The translations under genes were made by a program, and so were the position numbers. The notes beneath the pieces were generated by a model that saw nothing but the letters and a program-made list of their open reading frames with translations, was not told where the DNA came from and did not search any database. 64,000 bases of DNA, taken from assembly GCF_030063475.1 (NCBI RefSeq), contig NZ_JASIRT010000003.1:186001-250000 (forward strand). The letters run 5' to 3'. Shown in pieces: positions 18,518-26,753 of the stretch. The stretch comes from Roseomonas sp. E05 (GTDB taxonomy: Bacteria; Pseudomonadota; Alphaproteobacteria; Acetobacterales; Acetobacteraceae). Numbering within the stretch: position 1 is the stretch's first letter; each line of letters opens with the position of its first letter.

Positions 18518-19857
18518 GGATGGCCTTTCGCGGGGGTGGAGCGCCAGCCGTCCAGCCGGTCGCGCAGCTGGTAGGAGGCGCCCACCAGGGGCAGGAACCA
18601 GGGGCGGCCGTGGTATCCGGGCATGGTGGGGAAGGGCAGGCGCGCGAAGGCCGAGGGCCGGTTGGCGCTGCCCAGGATCTGCCGCGCGGCGCAGCGGCCG
18701 AGATGCGTCATGGTGACGACGCCGCTGCCGTTGCAGCCGAGCGCATAATGGATGCCCTCCTGCCGGCCGACATGCGGCAGGTAGTCGAGCGCGAAGGCGA
18801 CATTGCCCTTCCAGCCATGGCTGATGCGCACCCCGGCGAGATCCGGCAGCAAGCCGGTCAGGAAGCCGTGCAGGCGGGCCGCGGAGCGCGTCGCGTCGGC
18901 GTCGACGAAGCTGGCGCGGCCGCCGAAGAGGATGCGGGTGAAGTCCGGCGAGGGGCGGAAGTAGTAGAGCACCTTCTTGGTGTCGCCATAGACGCGCAGC
19001 TTCGGCAGCAGGGTGCGGACGCGCGCCTCGCCCAGCGGCTCGGTGGCGATCATGTAGCTCGCCACGGGCACCAGGCGGCGGCGGTGCCAGGGCGTGGCGG
19101 CGCCGGTATAGCCGTTGGTGGCGACCATCACCTGCCGGGCCAGCACCTCCCCCTGGCTGGTCCGCACCCGGTAGCCGGCGCCCTCCTTCTCCAGCCCCGT
19201 CACCGTGACGCCGCCGCGCAGCGTGGCGCCGAGGCGTTCGGCGGCCTTGGCCAGCCCCTGGACATAAAGGCCGGGATGCAGCGATCCCGCGCGCTCGATC
19301 AGCAACCCGCCGTGGTAGAGGTCGGTCGCCACCTCCTCGCGTACGCGGCCGCGCTCCAGGATGGCGGCGGTGTCGCGTCCCGTGCGGTTCAGCATCTCCG
19401 CGCGGCGCTTCAGCGTGTCGAGCGCCTTCGGGGCATGGGCGCCCACGAAGCGGCCGGTGCGGCGGAAGAAGCACTCCACGCCTTCCTCGCGCAGGAAGGC
19501 CTCCATCTCGTCGAAGGAGGCCTCGGCCTCCTCGACCATTTCGTCGAGCAGCTTCTGGTCGAGCGCCTTGTGCAGGTCGGAACGGGCGCGGCCGAGGCTG
19601 CCCGCCCCGGAGAGCGCCCCGCCATTGCGCGAGGAGGCGCCCCAGCCGATCGCCTCACGGTCCAGCACCAGGGCCTTCACCCCGCTGCGGCCCAGCTCGA
19701 TGGCGGTGGAGAGGCCGGCGATGCCGCCGCCGATGACGGCGACCTCCGCCGCATCCGGCAGCGGCGCTGGCGGGCCGGGCGGCGGGGGCGGCGCGAGCTC
19801 CCACCAATAGGGGCGCTCGACGAAGCCGGGGGCGAAGGGAGATTGCTGCTTGTCCAC
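18514..19857 (-). CDS. FAD-dependent oxidoreductase, DAO family (OrdL/PuuB-like)
   Basis: About 447 residues. FAD-binding motif EVAVIGGGIAGLSTAIELGR near residue 40, then GWGASSRNGGALSGAG, as in gamma-glutamylputrescine oxidase and similar amine oxidases, and a C-terminal ALGCNGSGVVTMTHLGR block. An N-terminal Trp/Pro segment (RPYWWELAPPPPPGPPAP) is typical of OrdL-like proteins. The start is uncertain: GTG 19857 (VDKQQSPFAP) looks best, but TTG 19899 is also open, and neither has a clear ribosome binding site. It is the first enzyme gene after the LysR regulator and overlaps the M24 gene by four bases. Confidence 0.85.
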   Translation of the reverse strand: MDKQQSPFAPGFVERPYWWELAPPPPPGPPAPLPDAAEVAVIGGGIAGLSTAIELGRSGVKALVLDREAIGWGASSRNGGALSGAGSLGRARSDLHKALDQKLLDEMVEEAEASFDEMEAFLREEGVECFFRRTGRFVGAHAPKALDTLKRRAEMLNRTGRDTAAILERGRVREEVATDLYHGGLLIERAGSLHPGLYVQGLAKAAERLGATLRGGVTVTGLEKEGAGYRVRTSQGEVLARQVMVATNGYTGAATPWHRRRLVPVASYMIATEPLGEARVRTLLPKLRVYGDTKKVLYYFRPSPDFTRILFGGRASFVDADATRSAARLHGFLTGLLPDLAGVRISHGWKGNVAFALDYLPHVGRQEGIHYALGCNGSGVVTMTHLGRCAARQILGSANRPSAFARLPFPTMPGYHGRPWFLPLVGASYQLRDRLDGWRSTPAKGHP

Positions 19858-19924
19858 CCCGCAAGGCTGGCATGCGGCGGGCGCGGCCCGGCAGCCCAAC
19901 TTTGGTTATGGTGCCCAGCGCTGG

Positions 19925-20863
19925 TTATGCCAGCCGGGTGACGCCCTCGGGCGGCGGCTCCGCCAGGATGGCCTCGGCGCATTCGCCGAGCAGCCGCAGG
20001 AACGCGGTGCGGTCAAAGGGGTTGCTCATTCCCTCAGACCAGATCGCGCGGTACTCGAAGGTCACCGCCGGCGCGAAATCCCGCAGGATCAGGCCGCGCC
20101 CGATGAAGGGGCGGGCGGCGAAGGCGTCGGTGAAGGTGATGCCGACCCCGGCCAGCGCCATCCCCGCCGCGCCGGCGATGAGCGGGCATTCCGCCATTTC
20201 CAGCGGACGCACGCCTTCATCCTCCAGCACGCGGTCGATCAGCGTCTGCTGGCCCTCATGGCGGGAGATGCCGATGAAGGGCTGCCCGTGCAGGTCGGCG
20301 GGGCGGATGGTGGCCCGCGCCGCCAGCGGATGGCCGGGCGGCAGCGCGCAGAGCACCCGGGTGCGCGCCACCAGGAAGGAGCGCAGGCTGGGGAGCCGCT
20401 GCATCGTTCCCATGAGGCCGATCTCCGCGCGCCGCGAGGCCGCCATCGCCATCACCCCGCCGGCATCCCGCGTGGTGAGGGCGAGGCGCTCGGCACCGGG
20501 AATGTCCAGCCAGCGCCGCGCCACCAGCGGCATCAGCTCCTGCGCCAGCACCGGGACGGAGGCGATGACGGCGCGGCGCGGCTCCTCCGCCCGCAGCCGC
20601 TCCATCAGGTGCTCGATCTGCTCCATGCCGACGAAAAGGCGCTCCGTCTCGTCGAACAGGCTGAGCGCGCGCTGCGTCGGCACCAGCCGGCCGTGCAGGC
20701 GCTCGAACAGGCAGAAGCCGCAGAGATCCTCGGTCTGGGTCAGGATCTTGCTGACGCCGGGCTGGCTGATGCCGAGGATCCGGCTGGCGCCCGTGACGCT
20801 GCCGCTCCGGACCACGGCCCGGAAGATCTCCAACTGCCGGTGCTGTAGGCGGGACTTGTTCAT
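19925..20863 (-). CDS. LysR family transcriptional regulator
   Basis: A 312-residue LysR protein. The helix-turn-helix lies at about residues 8-65 (QLEIFRAVVRSGSVTGASRI, LGISQPGVSKILTQTEDLCG), followed by a periplasmic-binding-like effector domain. It is encoded on the same strand and immediately upstream of the oxidase-M24-RidA-DadA-importer genes, so it probably controls them, possibly as the first gene of the same transcript. The spacer to the oxidase gene holds two copies of TGGTTATG (19903-19910 and 19922-19929), a possible site. The inducer is probably the substrate of the pathway. Confidence 0.9.
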   Translation of the reverse strand: MNKSRLQHRQLEIFRAVVRSGSVTGASRILGISQPGVSKILTQTEDLCGFCLFERLHGRLVPTQRALSLFDETERLFVGMEQIEHLMERLRAEEPRRAVIASVPVLAQELMPLVARRWLDIPGAERLALTTRDAGGVMAMAASRRAEIGLMGTMQRLPSLRSFLVARTRVLCALPPGHPLAARATIRPADLHGQPFIGISRHEGQQTLIDRVLEDEGVRPLEMAECPLIAGAAGMALAGVGITFTDAFAARPFIGRGLILRDFAPAVTFEYRAIWSEGMSNPFDRTAFLRLLGECAEAILAEPPPEGVTRLA

Positions 20864-21000
20864 CTTGGCATTGGAGCAGCCGCGGGCTTGGCGGTGAAGG
20901 GTGGATCCGGGGTCTGCCGCCGGCAGAATTGAAACGAAATCGAAACTGAAGCGGCGCCTATACGCTAAGGGGATGGGGGAACTCCAGGAGGCGTGCTGTC

Positions 21001-22944
21001 ATGACGCAACTCCACGGCAACGAACCCGGCCAGGCGCCGCCCCGCTCCGTGGCGCTGGTCGGCCCGCAGGGGAGCGGCAAGTCCACCCTGTTCGAGGCGC
21101 TGCTGGCCGCCGCCGGCACGCCGCCCCGGCGCTCCGCCGCGCGCGGCCTGGGCGCCGAGATGCGGCTCGGCCACGCCACCTGGCAGGACGAGCCCTGGGC
21201 GCTGCTTGACTGCCCGGGCTCGGTCGAGTTCGCCCATGACACGGATTGCGCCCTGGCAGTGGCCGACCTCGCCCTGGTGGTCTGTGACCCCGCGCCAGAG
21301 CGGGCGATGGCCCTGGGCCCGCTGTTCCGGCGGCTGGAGCAGGCGGAAATGCCGGCGCTGCTCTTCATCAACAAGCTCGACACGCTGACCGGGACGGTGC
21401 GCGACACCCTCGCCGCCCTGCAGGCGCAGAGCCGACGGCGCCTGGTGCTGCGGCAGGTGCCGATCCGCGAGGGGGAGAGCGTCGTCGGCTATGTCGATGT
21501 GGTCAGCGGCCGCGCCTACCGCTACCGGCGGGGCGAGCCCTCCGAGCGCATCGCCCTGCCGGAGGGCATGCGGCTGCGCGAGGCGGAGGCGCGCGGCGCG
21601 CTGCTCGAAGTGCTGGCCGACCATGACGACACGCTGCTGGAGAAGGTGCTGGAGGACGCAGCGGTCGAGCCGGCCGAGATCTACAGGCCGCTGCACAGCG
21701 GCGAGGCGAGCGGCGCCGTGGTCGGCGTGCTGATCGGCGCGGCGGAGCGCAACAACGGCATCCAGCGGCTCTGGAAGGCGCTGCGCCACGACGTTCCCGC
21801 CGCCGCGGAGACCGCCGCGCGCCGCGGCATCGCGGCGGAGGGCGATCCGCTGGTCCAGGTCTTCCGCACCCAGCAGGCCGGCCATGCCGGGCGGCTTTCC
21901 TCGGTGCGGCTCTGGCGCGGCACCTTGCGGGAGGCCGCGATGCTGGACGGCCTGCGCTGCGGCGCCATCCACCGCTTCCCCGGCGGCGAGGCGCAGAAGA
22001 CGCCCCAGGCCGGTGCGGGCGACCTGGTGGCCATCGGGCGGCTGGAGGGGGTCCGCACCGGCGCGACGCTGGGCGGGCCGGAACTGCCCTTTCCCGCACC
22101 GCCGCCGCCGGTCCATGCGCTCGCCATCACGCCGGAGGACCGCAAGGACGAGGTGCGGCTCTCCACCGCGCTGCAGCGCCTGAGCGAGGAGGACCCGGCG
22201 CTGACGGTCAGCCAGGACGCGGAAAGCGGCGTGACGCTGCTGTCGGGCCAGGGCGAGATCCACCTGCGGACGGCGCTGGAGCGGCTGACGGCGGCCGCCG
22301 GGGTGAAGCTGCGCACCGCCCGCGCGCCGGTGCCCTTCCGCGAGACCATCCGGCACGCCGTGGTGCAGAGCGCGCGGCTGAAGCGGCAGACCGGCGGGCA
22401 TGGGCAGTTCGCGGATGTGAAGCTGCAGATCGTGCCGCGCCCGCGCGGGGCGGGTTTCCATTTCGACGAGAAGGTGGTGGGCGGCGCGGTGCCGAGGCGC
22501 TTCATCCCCGCCGTGGCCGAGGCGGCGCAGGAGGCGACCCGCAAGGGGCCGCTCGGCCATGCGGTGGTGGATATCGCCGTGACGCTGCTCGATGGCGGCT
22601 TCCACAGCGTGGACAGCAGCGACATGGCCTTCGCCACCGCCACCCGCATGGCGATGCAGGAGGGGCTGGCCAAGGCCGAGCCGGTGCTGCTGGAGCCGTT
22701 GCATGAGGTGACGGTCAGCGTGCCGGCCGAGTTCACGGCGGCCGCCCAGCGCCTGCTGACAGGGCGGCGAGGGCAGATCCTGGGCTTCGCCGCCAAGCCG
22801 GGATGGGAGGGGTGGGACGAGGTGCAGGCCCTGATGCCGGAGGCGGAGCTGTCGGAGCTCATCATCGAGCTGCGGTCGCAGACCCAGGGCCTGGGCAGCT
22901 ACGTCCACCGCTTCGACCACCTGGCCGAGGTGCGGGGCCGCTGA
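21001..22944 (+). CDS. Degenerate elongation factor G paralogue
   Basis: A 647-residue EF-G-like protein. G1 (GPQGSGKST, 21-29) and G4 (NKLD, 124-127) are intact. Switch I is shortened, without the RGITI element, and the G3 block reads DCPGSVEF where EF-G has DTPGHVDF, so the catalytic His is Ser74. Domains II to V follow, including domain IV (GGHGQFADVKLQIV and VTLLDGGFHSVDSSDMAFAT). ATG 21001 follows CCAGGAGG. The changes predict slow or no GTP hydrolysis, so a role in canonical translocation is doubtful. It is not in a str operon with rpsL or tuf; its neighbours are a divergent LysR and a convergent MFS gene. Confidence 0.85.
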   Translation: MTQLHGNEPGQAPPRSVALVGPQGSGKSTLFEALLAAAGTPPRRSAARGLGAEMRLGHATWQDEPWALLDCPGSVEFAHDTDCALAVADLALVVCDPAPERAMALGPLFRRLEQAEMPALLFINKLDTLTGTVRDTLAALQAQSRRRLVLRQVPIREGESVVGYVDVVSGRAYRYRRGEPSERIALPEGMRLREAEARGALLEVLADHDDTLLEKVLEDAAVEPAEIYRPLHSGEASGAVVGVLIGAAERNNGIQRLWKALRHDVPAAAETAARRGIAAEGDPLVQVFRTQQAGHAGRLSSVRLWRGTLREAAMLDGLRCGAIHRFPGGEAQKTPQAGAGDLVAIGRLEGVRTGATLGGPELPFPAPPPPVHALAITPEDRKDEVRLSTALQRLSEEDPALTVSQDAESGVTLLSGQGEIHLRTALERLTAAAGVKLRTARAPVPFRETIRHAVVQSARLKRQTGGHGQFADVKLQIVPRPRGAGFHFDEKVVGGAVPRRFIPAVAEAAQEATRKGPLGHAVVDIAVTLLDGGFHSVDSSDMAFATATRMAMQEGLAKAEPVLLEPLHEVTVSVPAEFTAAAQRLLTGRRGQILGFAAKPGWEGWDEVQALMPEAELSELIIELRSQTQGLGSYVHRFDHLAEVRGR

Positions 22945-22952
22945 GGCCCCGC
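22932..22952. terminator. Hairpin over the stop of the EF-G-like gene
   Basis: Perfect arms GCGGGGCC (22932-22939) and GGCCCCGC (22945-22952) enclose the stop codon, in a 19-base gap between two convergent genes. There is no T tract, so it may act as a weak bidirectional terminator or as 3' end protection. Confidence 0.35.
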
Positions 22953-22963
22953 GGCGGCGCGCC

Positions 22964-24214
22964 TCAGCGGGTGGCGCGCTCGATGTTCGGCAGGAAGGCG
23001 GTCAGCACGCCGAGCAGCGGCAGGAAGGAGCAGATGCGGTAGACGGTGTCGATGCCCGCCCAGTCCGCCATCTGGCCCAGCGCCGCCGCGCCGAGCCCGC
23101 CCAGGCCGAAGGAAAGGCCGAAGAACAGCCCGGCCACCAGCCCGACCTTCCCCGGCATGAGCTGCTGCGCATAGACCAGGATGGCGGGAAAGGCGGAGGA
23201 GATGATCAGCCCGATCACGATGGTCAGGATCACCGTCGTGGTCAGGCCGACATAGGGCAGGGCCAGGGTGAAGGGCAGCACGCCCAGGATGGAGAACCAG
23301 ATCACCGGCAGGCGCCCCACGCGGTCGCTCACCAGCCCGCCCAGCACCAGACCCACCACCAGCGAGGCCAGGAAGACGAAGAGATAGATCTGCGCCGCCT
23401 GCACCGACACGCCGAAGCGCTGGATGAGGTAGAAGGTGTAGTAGGAGCTGAGGCTGGCCGTGTAGACGTTCTTGGAGAAGAGCAGCGCCACCAGCACGGC
23501 GACGGCGAACAGCACCCGCCCGCGCGGCAGCGTGACGGCGCCCGCCCCGGCGGCGCGGCCGCGGGAGGCGCCGGCGATGCGGTTGCGGGCATACCAGCCG
23601 CCGACGCGGACCAGCAGGACCATGCCGAGCAGCGCGGCGGCCGAGAACCACACCAGGCTGCCCTGGCCGCGCGGCGCGACAATGAAGGCCGCCAGCAGCG
23701 GCCCGATCGCCTGGCCGAAATTGCCGCCCACCTGGAAGAGCGACTGCGCCAGCCCGTAGCGCCCGCCCGAGGCCAGCCGCGCGACGCGCGAGGATTCCGG
23801 GTGGAAGACCGAGGAGCCGACGCCGATCAGCGCCGCCGCCAGCAGGATCACGCCATAGCTCCCGGCCTGGGAGAGCACCAGCAGGCCGACCAGCGTCGAG
23901 GCCATGCCGACCGGCAGCGAGTAGGGCATCGGGCGGCGATCGGTATAGAGGCCGACCAGCGGCTGCAGCAGCGAGGCCGTGCACTGGAAGGCGAGGGTGA
24001 TCAGCCCGATCTGCCCGAAATCCAGCGCGTAGTTCTGCTTCAGGATCGGATACAGCGCCGGCACCAGCGACTGGATCATGTCGTTCAGCAGGTGGCAGAA
24101 GCTGAGCGAGAGCAGCACGGCGAAGGCCGTCTCCCCTGCGCCGCTCTGGGCCGTCGCCTCGGGCGGCGTGGTGGCCTTTGGGCCACGATCGGGAGTCAGC
24201 GCCGCCTGGCTCAT
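22964..24214 (-). CDS. MFS transporter, fosmidomycin-resistance (Fsr) type
   Basis: A 416-residue inner-membrane protein with about 12 helices. The Fsr-subfamily pattern is visible in LLSLSFCHLLNDMIQSLVPA, LYPILKQNYALDFGQIGLIT, the loop VGLYTDRRPMPYSLPVGM, and GVGSSVFHPESSRVARLASG with GLAQSLFQVGGNFGQAIGPL. Fsr-like proteins are proton-driven exporters of small toxic compounds; the substrate here is not known. The C-terminus is short (FLPNIERATR). It stands alone and is convergent with the EF-G-like gene. Confidence 0.88.
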   Translation of the reverse strand: MSQAALTPDRGPKATTPPEATAQSGAGETAFAVLLSLSFCHLLNDMIQSLVPALYPILKQNYALDFGQIGLITLAFQCTASLLQPLVGLYTDRRPMPYSLPVGMASTLVGLLVLSQAGSYGVILLAAALIGVGSSVFHPESSRVARLASGGRYGLAQSLFQVGGNFGQAIGPLLAAFIVAPRGQGSLVWFSAAALLGMVLLVRVGGWYARNRIAGASRGRAAGAGAVTLPRGRVLFAVAVLVALLFSKNVYTASLSSYYTFYLIQRFGVSVQAAQIYLFVFLASLVVGLVLGGLVSDRVGRLPVIWFSILGVLPFTLALPYVGLTTTVILTIVIGLIISSAFPAILVYAQQLMPGKVGLVAGLFFGLSFGLGGLGAAALGQMADWAGIDTVYRICSFLPLLGVLTAFLPNIERATR

Positions 24215-24313
24215 GGCTGTGTCATCTCTGCCGTGTAACGGGCGGCGAGTATTGCTCCCGCCTCATGAGGGGCGCAACCGCACCTCCCGGTGCGCATGGG
24301 TGGCATGCGCCCT

Positions 24314-24343
24314 GTACAGAAAGCCCCGCGGTACAGAAAGCCC
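24314..24343. repeat. Short direct repeat GTACAGAAAGCCC (x2)
   Basis: Two identical 13-base copies at 24314-24326 and 24331-24343, a 17-base period, in the gap between the MFS start and the cinA stop. The function is unknown. A two-copy array could be a regulator site upstream of the MFS gene, about 100 bases from its start. Confidence 0.5.
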
Positions 24344-24351
24344 TGCACTGA

Positions 24352-24858
24352 TCAGGCGCGCGGCGGGACGGCGGGCGCGGCGGCAATGGCCTCGGCGAGC
24401 AGGTCCAGCGCCGCATGGGCGAAGGCCCGCATATTGGCGGCGCGCCCGGCGCGGCCGGTCTCAAGCGTGCGGACCTGGCTCACCGGACCGCTGACGGCGA
24501 GGCAGCTATGGCCGGCGGCATCGCCATAGCGGTTGCCGGTCGGGCCCGCGGCGCCCGTCTCGGCCAGGCCCCAGGTGGTGGCGAGCCGGGAGCGCACCGT
24601 CTCGGCCAGCAGGCTGGCATAGGGTTCGGAGGCGGAGCGCAGGCCGCGCATCTGCGGGTCACCGATACCCAGCAGGGCGGCGCGCGCCTGCGGCGTGTAG
24701 ACCACGGCGCCGCCGCGGAAATAGGCGCTGGCACCCGGCACGGCCAGGAGGGCCGCCGACAGCAGCCCGCCGGAGGAGGACTCGGAGACCGCGATGGTCT
24801 CGCCCCGCGCCTTGAGCAGGGCGCCAAGCTGTTCGGCCTTTGGCAGCAGATCCTCCAT
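24352..24858 (-). CDS. CinA C-terminal domain protein (NMN amidohydrolase-type)
   Basis: A 168-residue stand-alone CinA-C domain. Family blocks are IAVSESSSGGLLSAALLAVP (usually AESCTGG), YFRGGAVVYTPQARAALLGI and GLAETGAAGPTGNRYGDAAG. Active members (PncC) deamidate nicotinamide mononucleotide for NAD salvage. The Thr and Cys of the usual SCTGG are replaced by Ser here (SESSSGG), so activity may be modified. ATG 24858; single gene. Confidence 0.82.
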   Translation of the reverse strand: MEDLLPKAEQLGALLKARGETIAVSESSSGGLLSAALLAVPGASAYFRGGAVVYTPQARAALLGIGDPQMRGLRSASEPYASLLAETVRSRLATTWGLAETGAAGPTGNRYGDAAGHSCLAVSGPVSQVRTLETGRAGRAANMRAFAHAALDLLAEAIAAAPAVPPRA

Positions 24859-25026
24859 CGGGCATTCTCCGGCGGGTAGGGGAAGAGAGGTTGAAGCCTA
24901 GCACCGCCAGTGGAAGCGGGCTCCCCCACCTCCGGGAAGGGCAAAAAAAGCTCCGAAGCCTCAAGCCGCAGCCACCGGCCTGGTACGTATTCCGGCGATT
25001 CCACTGGGGTTCTCACCCCGGGAGCC

Positions 25027-25377
25027 TCAAAGCCCTTCCTTCTTCGTCCAGCCCTGATCCCGCATGCACGTGTCGATAACCGAGTCTCTCAAAGGAGCGG
25101 CCGCGTCGCGGGTTCGATACACCGGCTGCTGAAAGCCTCCGCCATAGGTCCGGCACCGCCGCCCATCACGATCGCACTCGGTGCGCGTAGGCTCCCAATG
25201 GCCCGGGCGCTCTATGTAGCTCTGCCAGTCCGGAGGAATCTGGCGGCCGACTGCCTCACACTGCCTGAGAGCCGCAGCCCGGTCATCCGCGCTGGCCCCC
25301 GGCTTCTCCCATGTGGTGCATGCGGCAAGGGCGAGAGCCATAGCGCTGAAAGCCGCCAGGGATGTTCGGCTGTTCAT
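25027..25377 (-). CDS. Small predicted lipoprotein of unknown function
   Basis: About 116 residues. The N-terminus MNSRTSLAAFSAMALALAAC is a signal with a lipobox ending in Cys20. The mature part has four Cys in two close groups (QCEAVG; CDRDGRRCRTYGG; DTCMRDQGW) and no recognised domain. The C-terminal CMRDQGWTKKEG pattern is common among small outer-membrane-associated lipoproteins. I chose ATG 25377, preceded by GTGAGGAC at about 11 bases; GTG 25392 is possible. It is not in an operon. The 168 bases between it and cinA (24859-25026) hold a run of seven A at 24944-24950 and nothing else I can assign. Confidence 0.7.
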   Translation of the reverse strand: MNSRTSLAAFSAMALALAACTTWEKPGASADDRAAALRQCEAVGRQIPPDWQSYIERPGHWEPTRTECDRDGRRCRTYGGGFQQPVYRTRDAAAPLRDSVIDTCMRDQGWTKKEGL

Positions 25378-25623
25378 GGAGGCTGTCCTCACTGAGAAGC
25401 CCCGCGGCCTATGGGTATCTTCCCGCAGGCACAGGGCTGACCAAGCTTCCGGCCCCTCGGAGCAGTTCCGTGTGCTCTGGAGCAGCGTTCTCCCGCGCCA
25501 GAAACCCCATGAACCATCCGGGCCGCCGGCAAGATGACAGGCATCTCCGCCAATGAGGGGACAACGCTCAGGGCGTATTCCGGTATCCGGGAGTCAAACA
25601 GCCTCGGCGGAAAGGGTTCTGGG

Positions 25624-25658
25624 CAAAAAGAAAGCCGCCGACCCGTGAGGGTGGCGGC
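25624..25658 (-). terminator. Rho-independent terminator, minus strand
   Basis: The stem is GCCGCC-(G)-ACCC (25634-25644) against GGGTGGCGGC (25649-25658) with a GTGA loop. On the minus strand it is followed by TTTCTTTTT (25625-25633). It is nearly 200 bases beyond the stop of the LysR gene at 25855, so it either ends a long 3' UTR or a separate small transcript in 25659-25854. Confidence 0.7.
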
Positions 25659-25854
25659 CAAGTGATACAGGGAGGCTTCACGTCTGGGAGACGAAGGGTC
25701 AGAGACCCTTTCCGACCAAATCGTCGGATGAACACATCTTAACCGCCGCTGGGTTATGCGCCTTCCATCAATATCGACCAGCGGCCATGCATTTCTCGCA
25801 TGGTGAAACTTCAGTGTCGGCGGAGGGTGGCGTTCCGGTCCCGCCGCCTGCCTC
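25659..25854 (-). ncRNA. Possible small RNA or long 3' UTR ahead of a terminator
   Basis: No convincing ORF lies here. Read on the minus strand it contains a small hairpin (GGGTC-TCT-GACCC, from 25699-25711) and a CCTCCCTG stretch (about 25670-25677), an anti-Shine-Dalgarno-like motif common in alphaproteobacterial sRNAs, just before the terminator at 25658. I could not identify a promoter or a known family, so this is a weak candidate. Confidence 0.25.
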
Positions 25855-26748
25855 CTAGCTGTTCAGCGCGGCCAGTTCCGAAACCAGGAAGTCGCGGAAC
25901 ACGCCCACCCGCTTCGAATGCCGCATCTCCTCGGGATAGACGAAGTAGGCATCGATCCGTGGCGCCTTCAGGTCGGTCAGGACGGGGATCAGGTCGCGCA
26001 GGTCATCGCCCATGTAGTCGGGCAGGGCGGCGAGGCCGAGGCCGGAGCGTACGGCCTGCAGCATGGCGGGCAGGCTGTTCACCTCCACCGCCGCCCGGCG
26101 CGGGCTGCCCGGCCGGCGGCCGGCCTCGACCAGCCAGTTGATGCTCTCCACCGGCGGCCGGTAGTCGCCGTAGATGATCAGCCGGTGGGCATCGAGGTCC
26201 TCGGCGCGCTGCGGCATGCCGGCCTTCTTCAGGTATTCCGGCGAGCCGACGATCTTCCAGCCGAAGGTCGCCACATGGCGCTGGATCAGGTCCGGCTGCT
26301 TCGGCGCGTGCATGCGGATGGCGACGTCCGCCTCGCGCATGGCGAGGTCCAGTTCGGCGTCATCCAGCAGCAGCGTGACCGTCACTTCGGGGTGCAGCGA
26401 CATGAAGCGGTTCAGCCGCGGCGCCAGCCAGGTGGCGCCGAAGCCGGTGGTGGTGGTGACCTTCAGGCGGCCGGCGGCGCGCTCGCGGCTCTCGGTCAGC
26501 AGCGCCTCGGTCATCGCCAGCTTGGCGAAGACCTCCCGCACCGTCCGGTTCAGCGTCTCGCCCTGCTCGGTCAGGATCAGCCCGCGGGCATGGCGGTGGA
26601 AGAGCGGCACCTGCAGGGCCTCCTCCAGCGCCTGGATCTGCCGGGAGACGGCCGACTGGCTGAGGTTGAGCGACTCGCCGGCATGGGTGAAGCTTCCCGC
26701 CTCGGCGACGGCATGGAAGACCCGCAGCTTGTCCCAATCGAGCGGCAT
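25855..26748 (-). CDS. LysR family transcriptional regulator (GcvA-like)
   Basis: A 297-residue LysR protein. The winged helix is at residues 4-63 (WDKLRVFHAVAEAGSFTHAG, LNLSQSAVSRQIQALEEALQ), followed by the effector domain with ATWLAPRLNRFMSLHPEVTV and READVAIRMHAPKQPDLIQR, typical of the GcvA/AmpR-like subgroup. It ends with LAALNS. The gene is on the same strand as trxB and begins six bases after its stop, so trxB and this regulator may be co-transcribed. Its target is unknown. Confidence 0.9.
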   Translation of the reverse strand: MPLDWDKLRVFHAVAEAGSFTHAGESLNLSQSAVSRQIQALEEALQVPLFHRHARGLILTEQGETLNRTVREVFAKLAMTEALLTESRERAAGRLKVTTTTGFGATWLAPRLNRFMSLHPEVTVTLLLDDAELDLAMREADVAIRMHAPKQPDLIQRHVATFGWKIVGSPEYLKKAGMPQRAEDLDAHRLIIYGDYRPPVESINWLVEAGRRPGSPRRAAVEVNSLPAMLQAVRSGLGLAALPDYMGDDLRDLIPVLTDLKAPRIDAYFVYPEEMRHSKRVGVFRDFLVSELAALNS

Positions 26749-26753
26749 GGCGA

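Noticed and set aside
24944-24960. Possible terminator with poly-A/T run after the small lipoprotein gene
   Set aside because: The seven-base tract is there (TTTTTTT on the minus strand), but I could not build a convincing stem before it.
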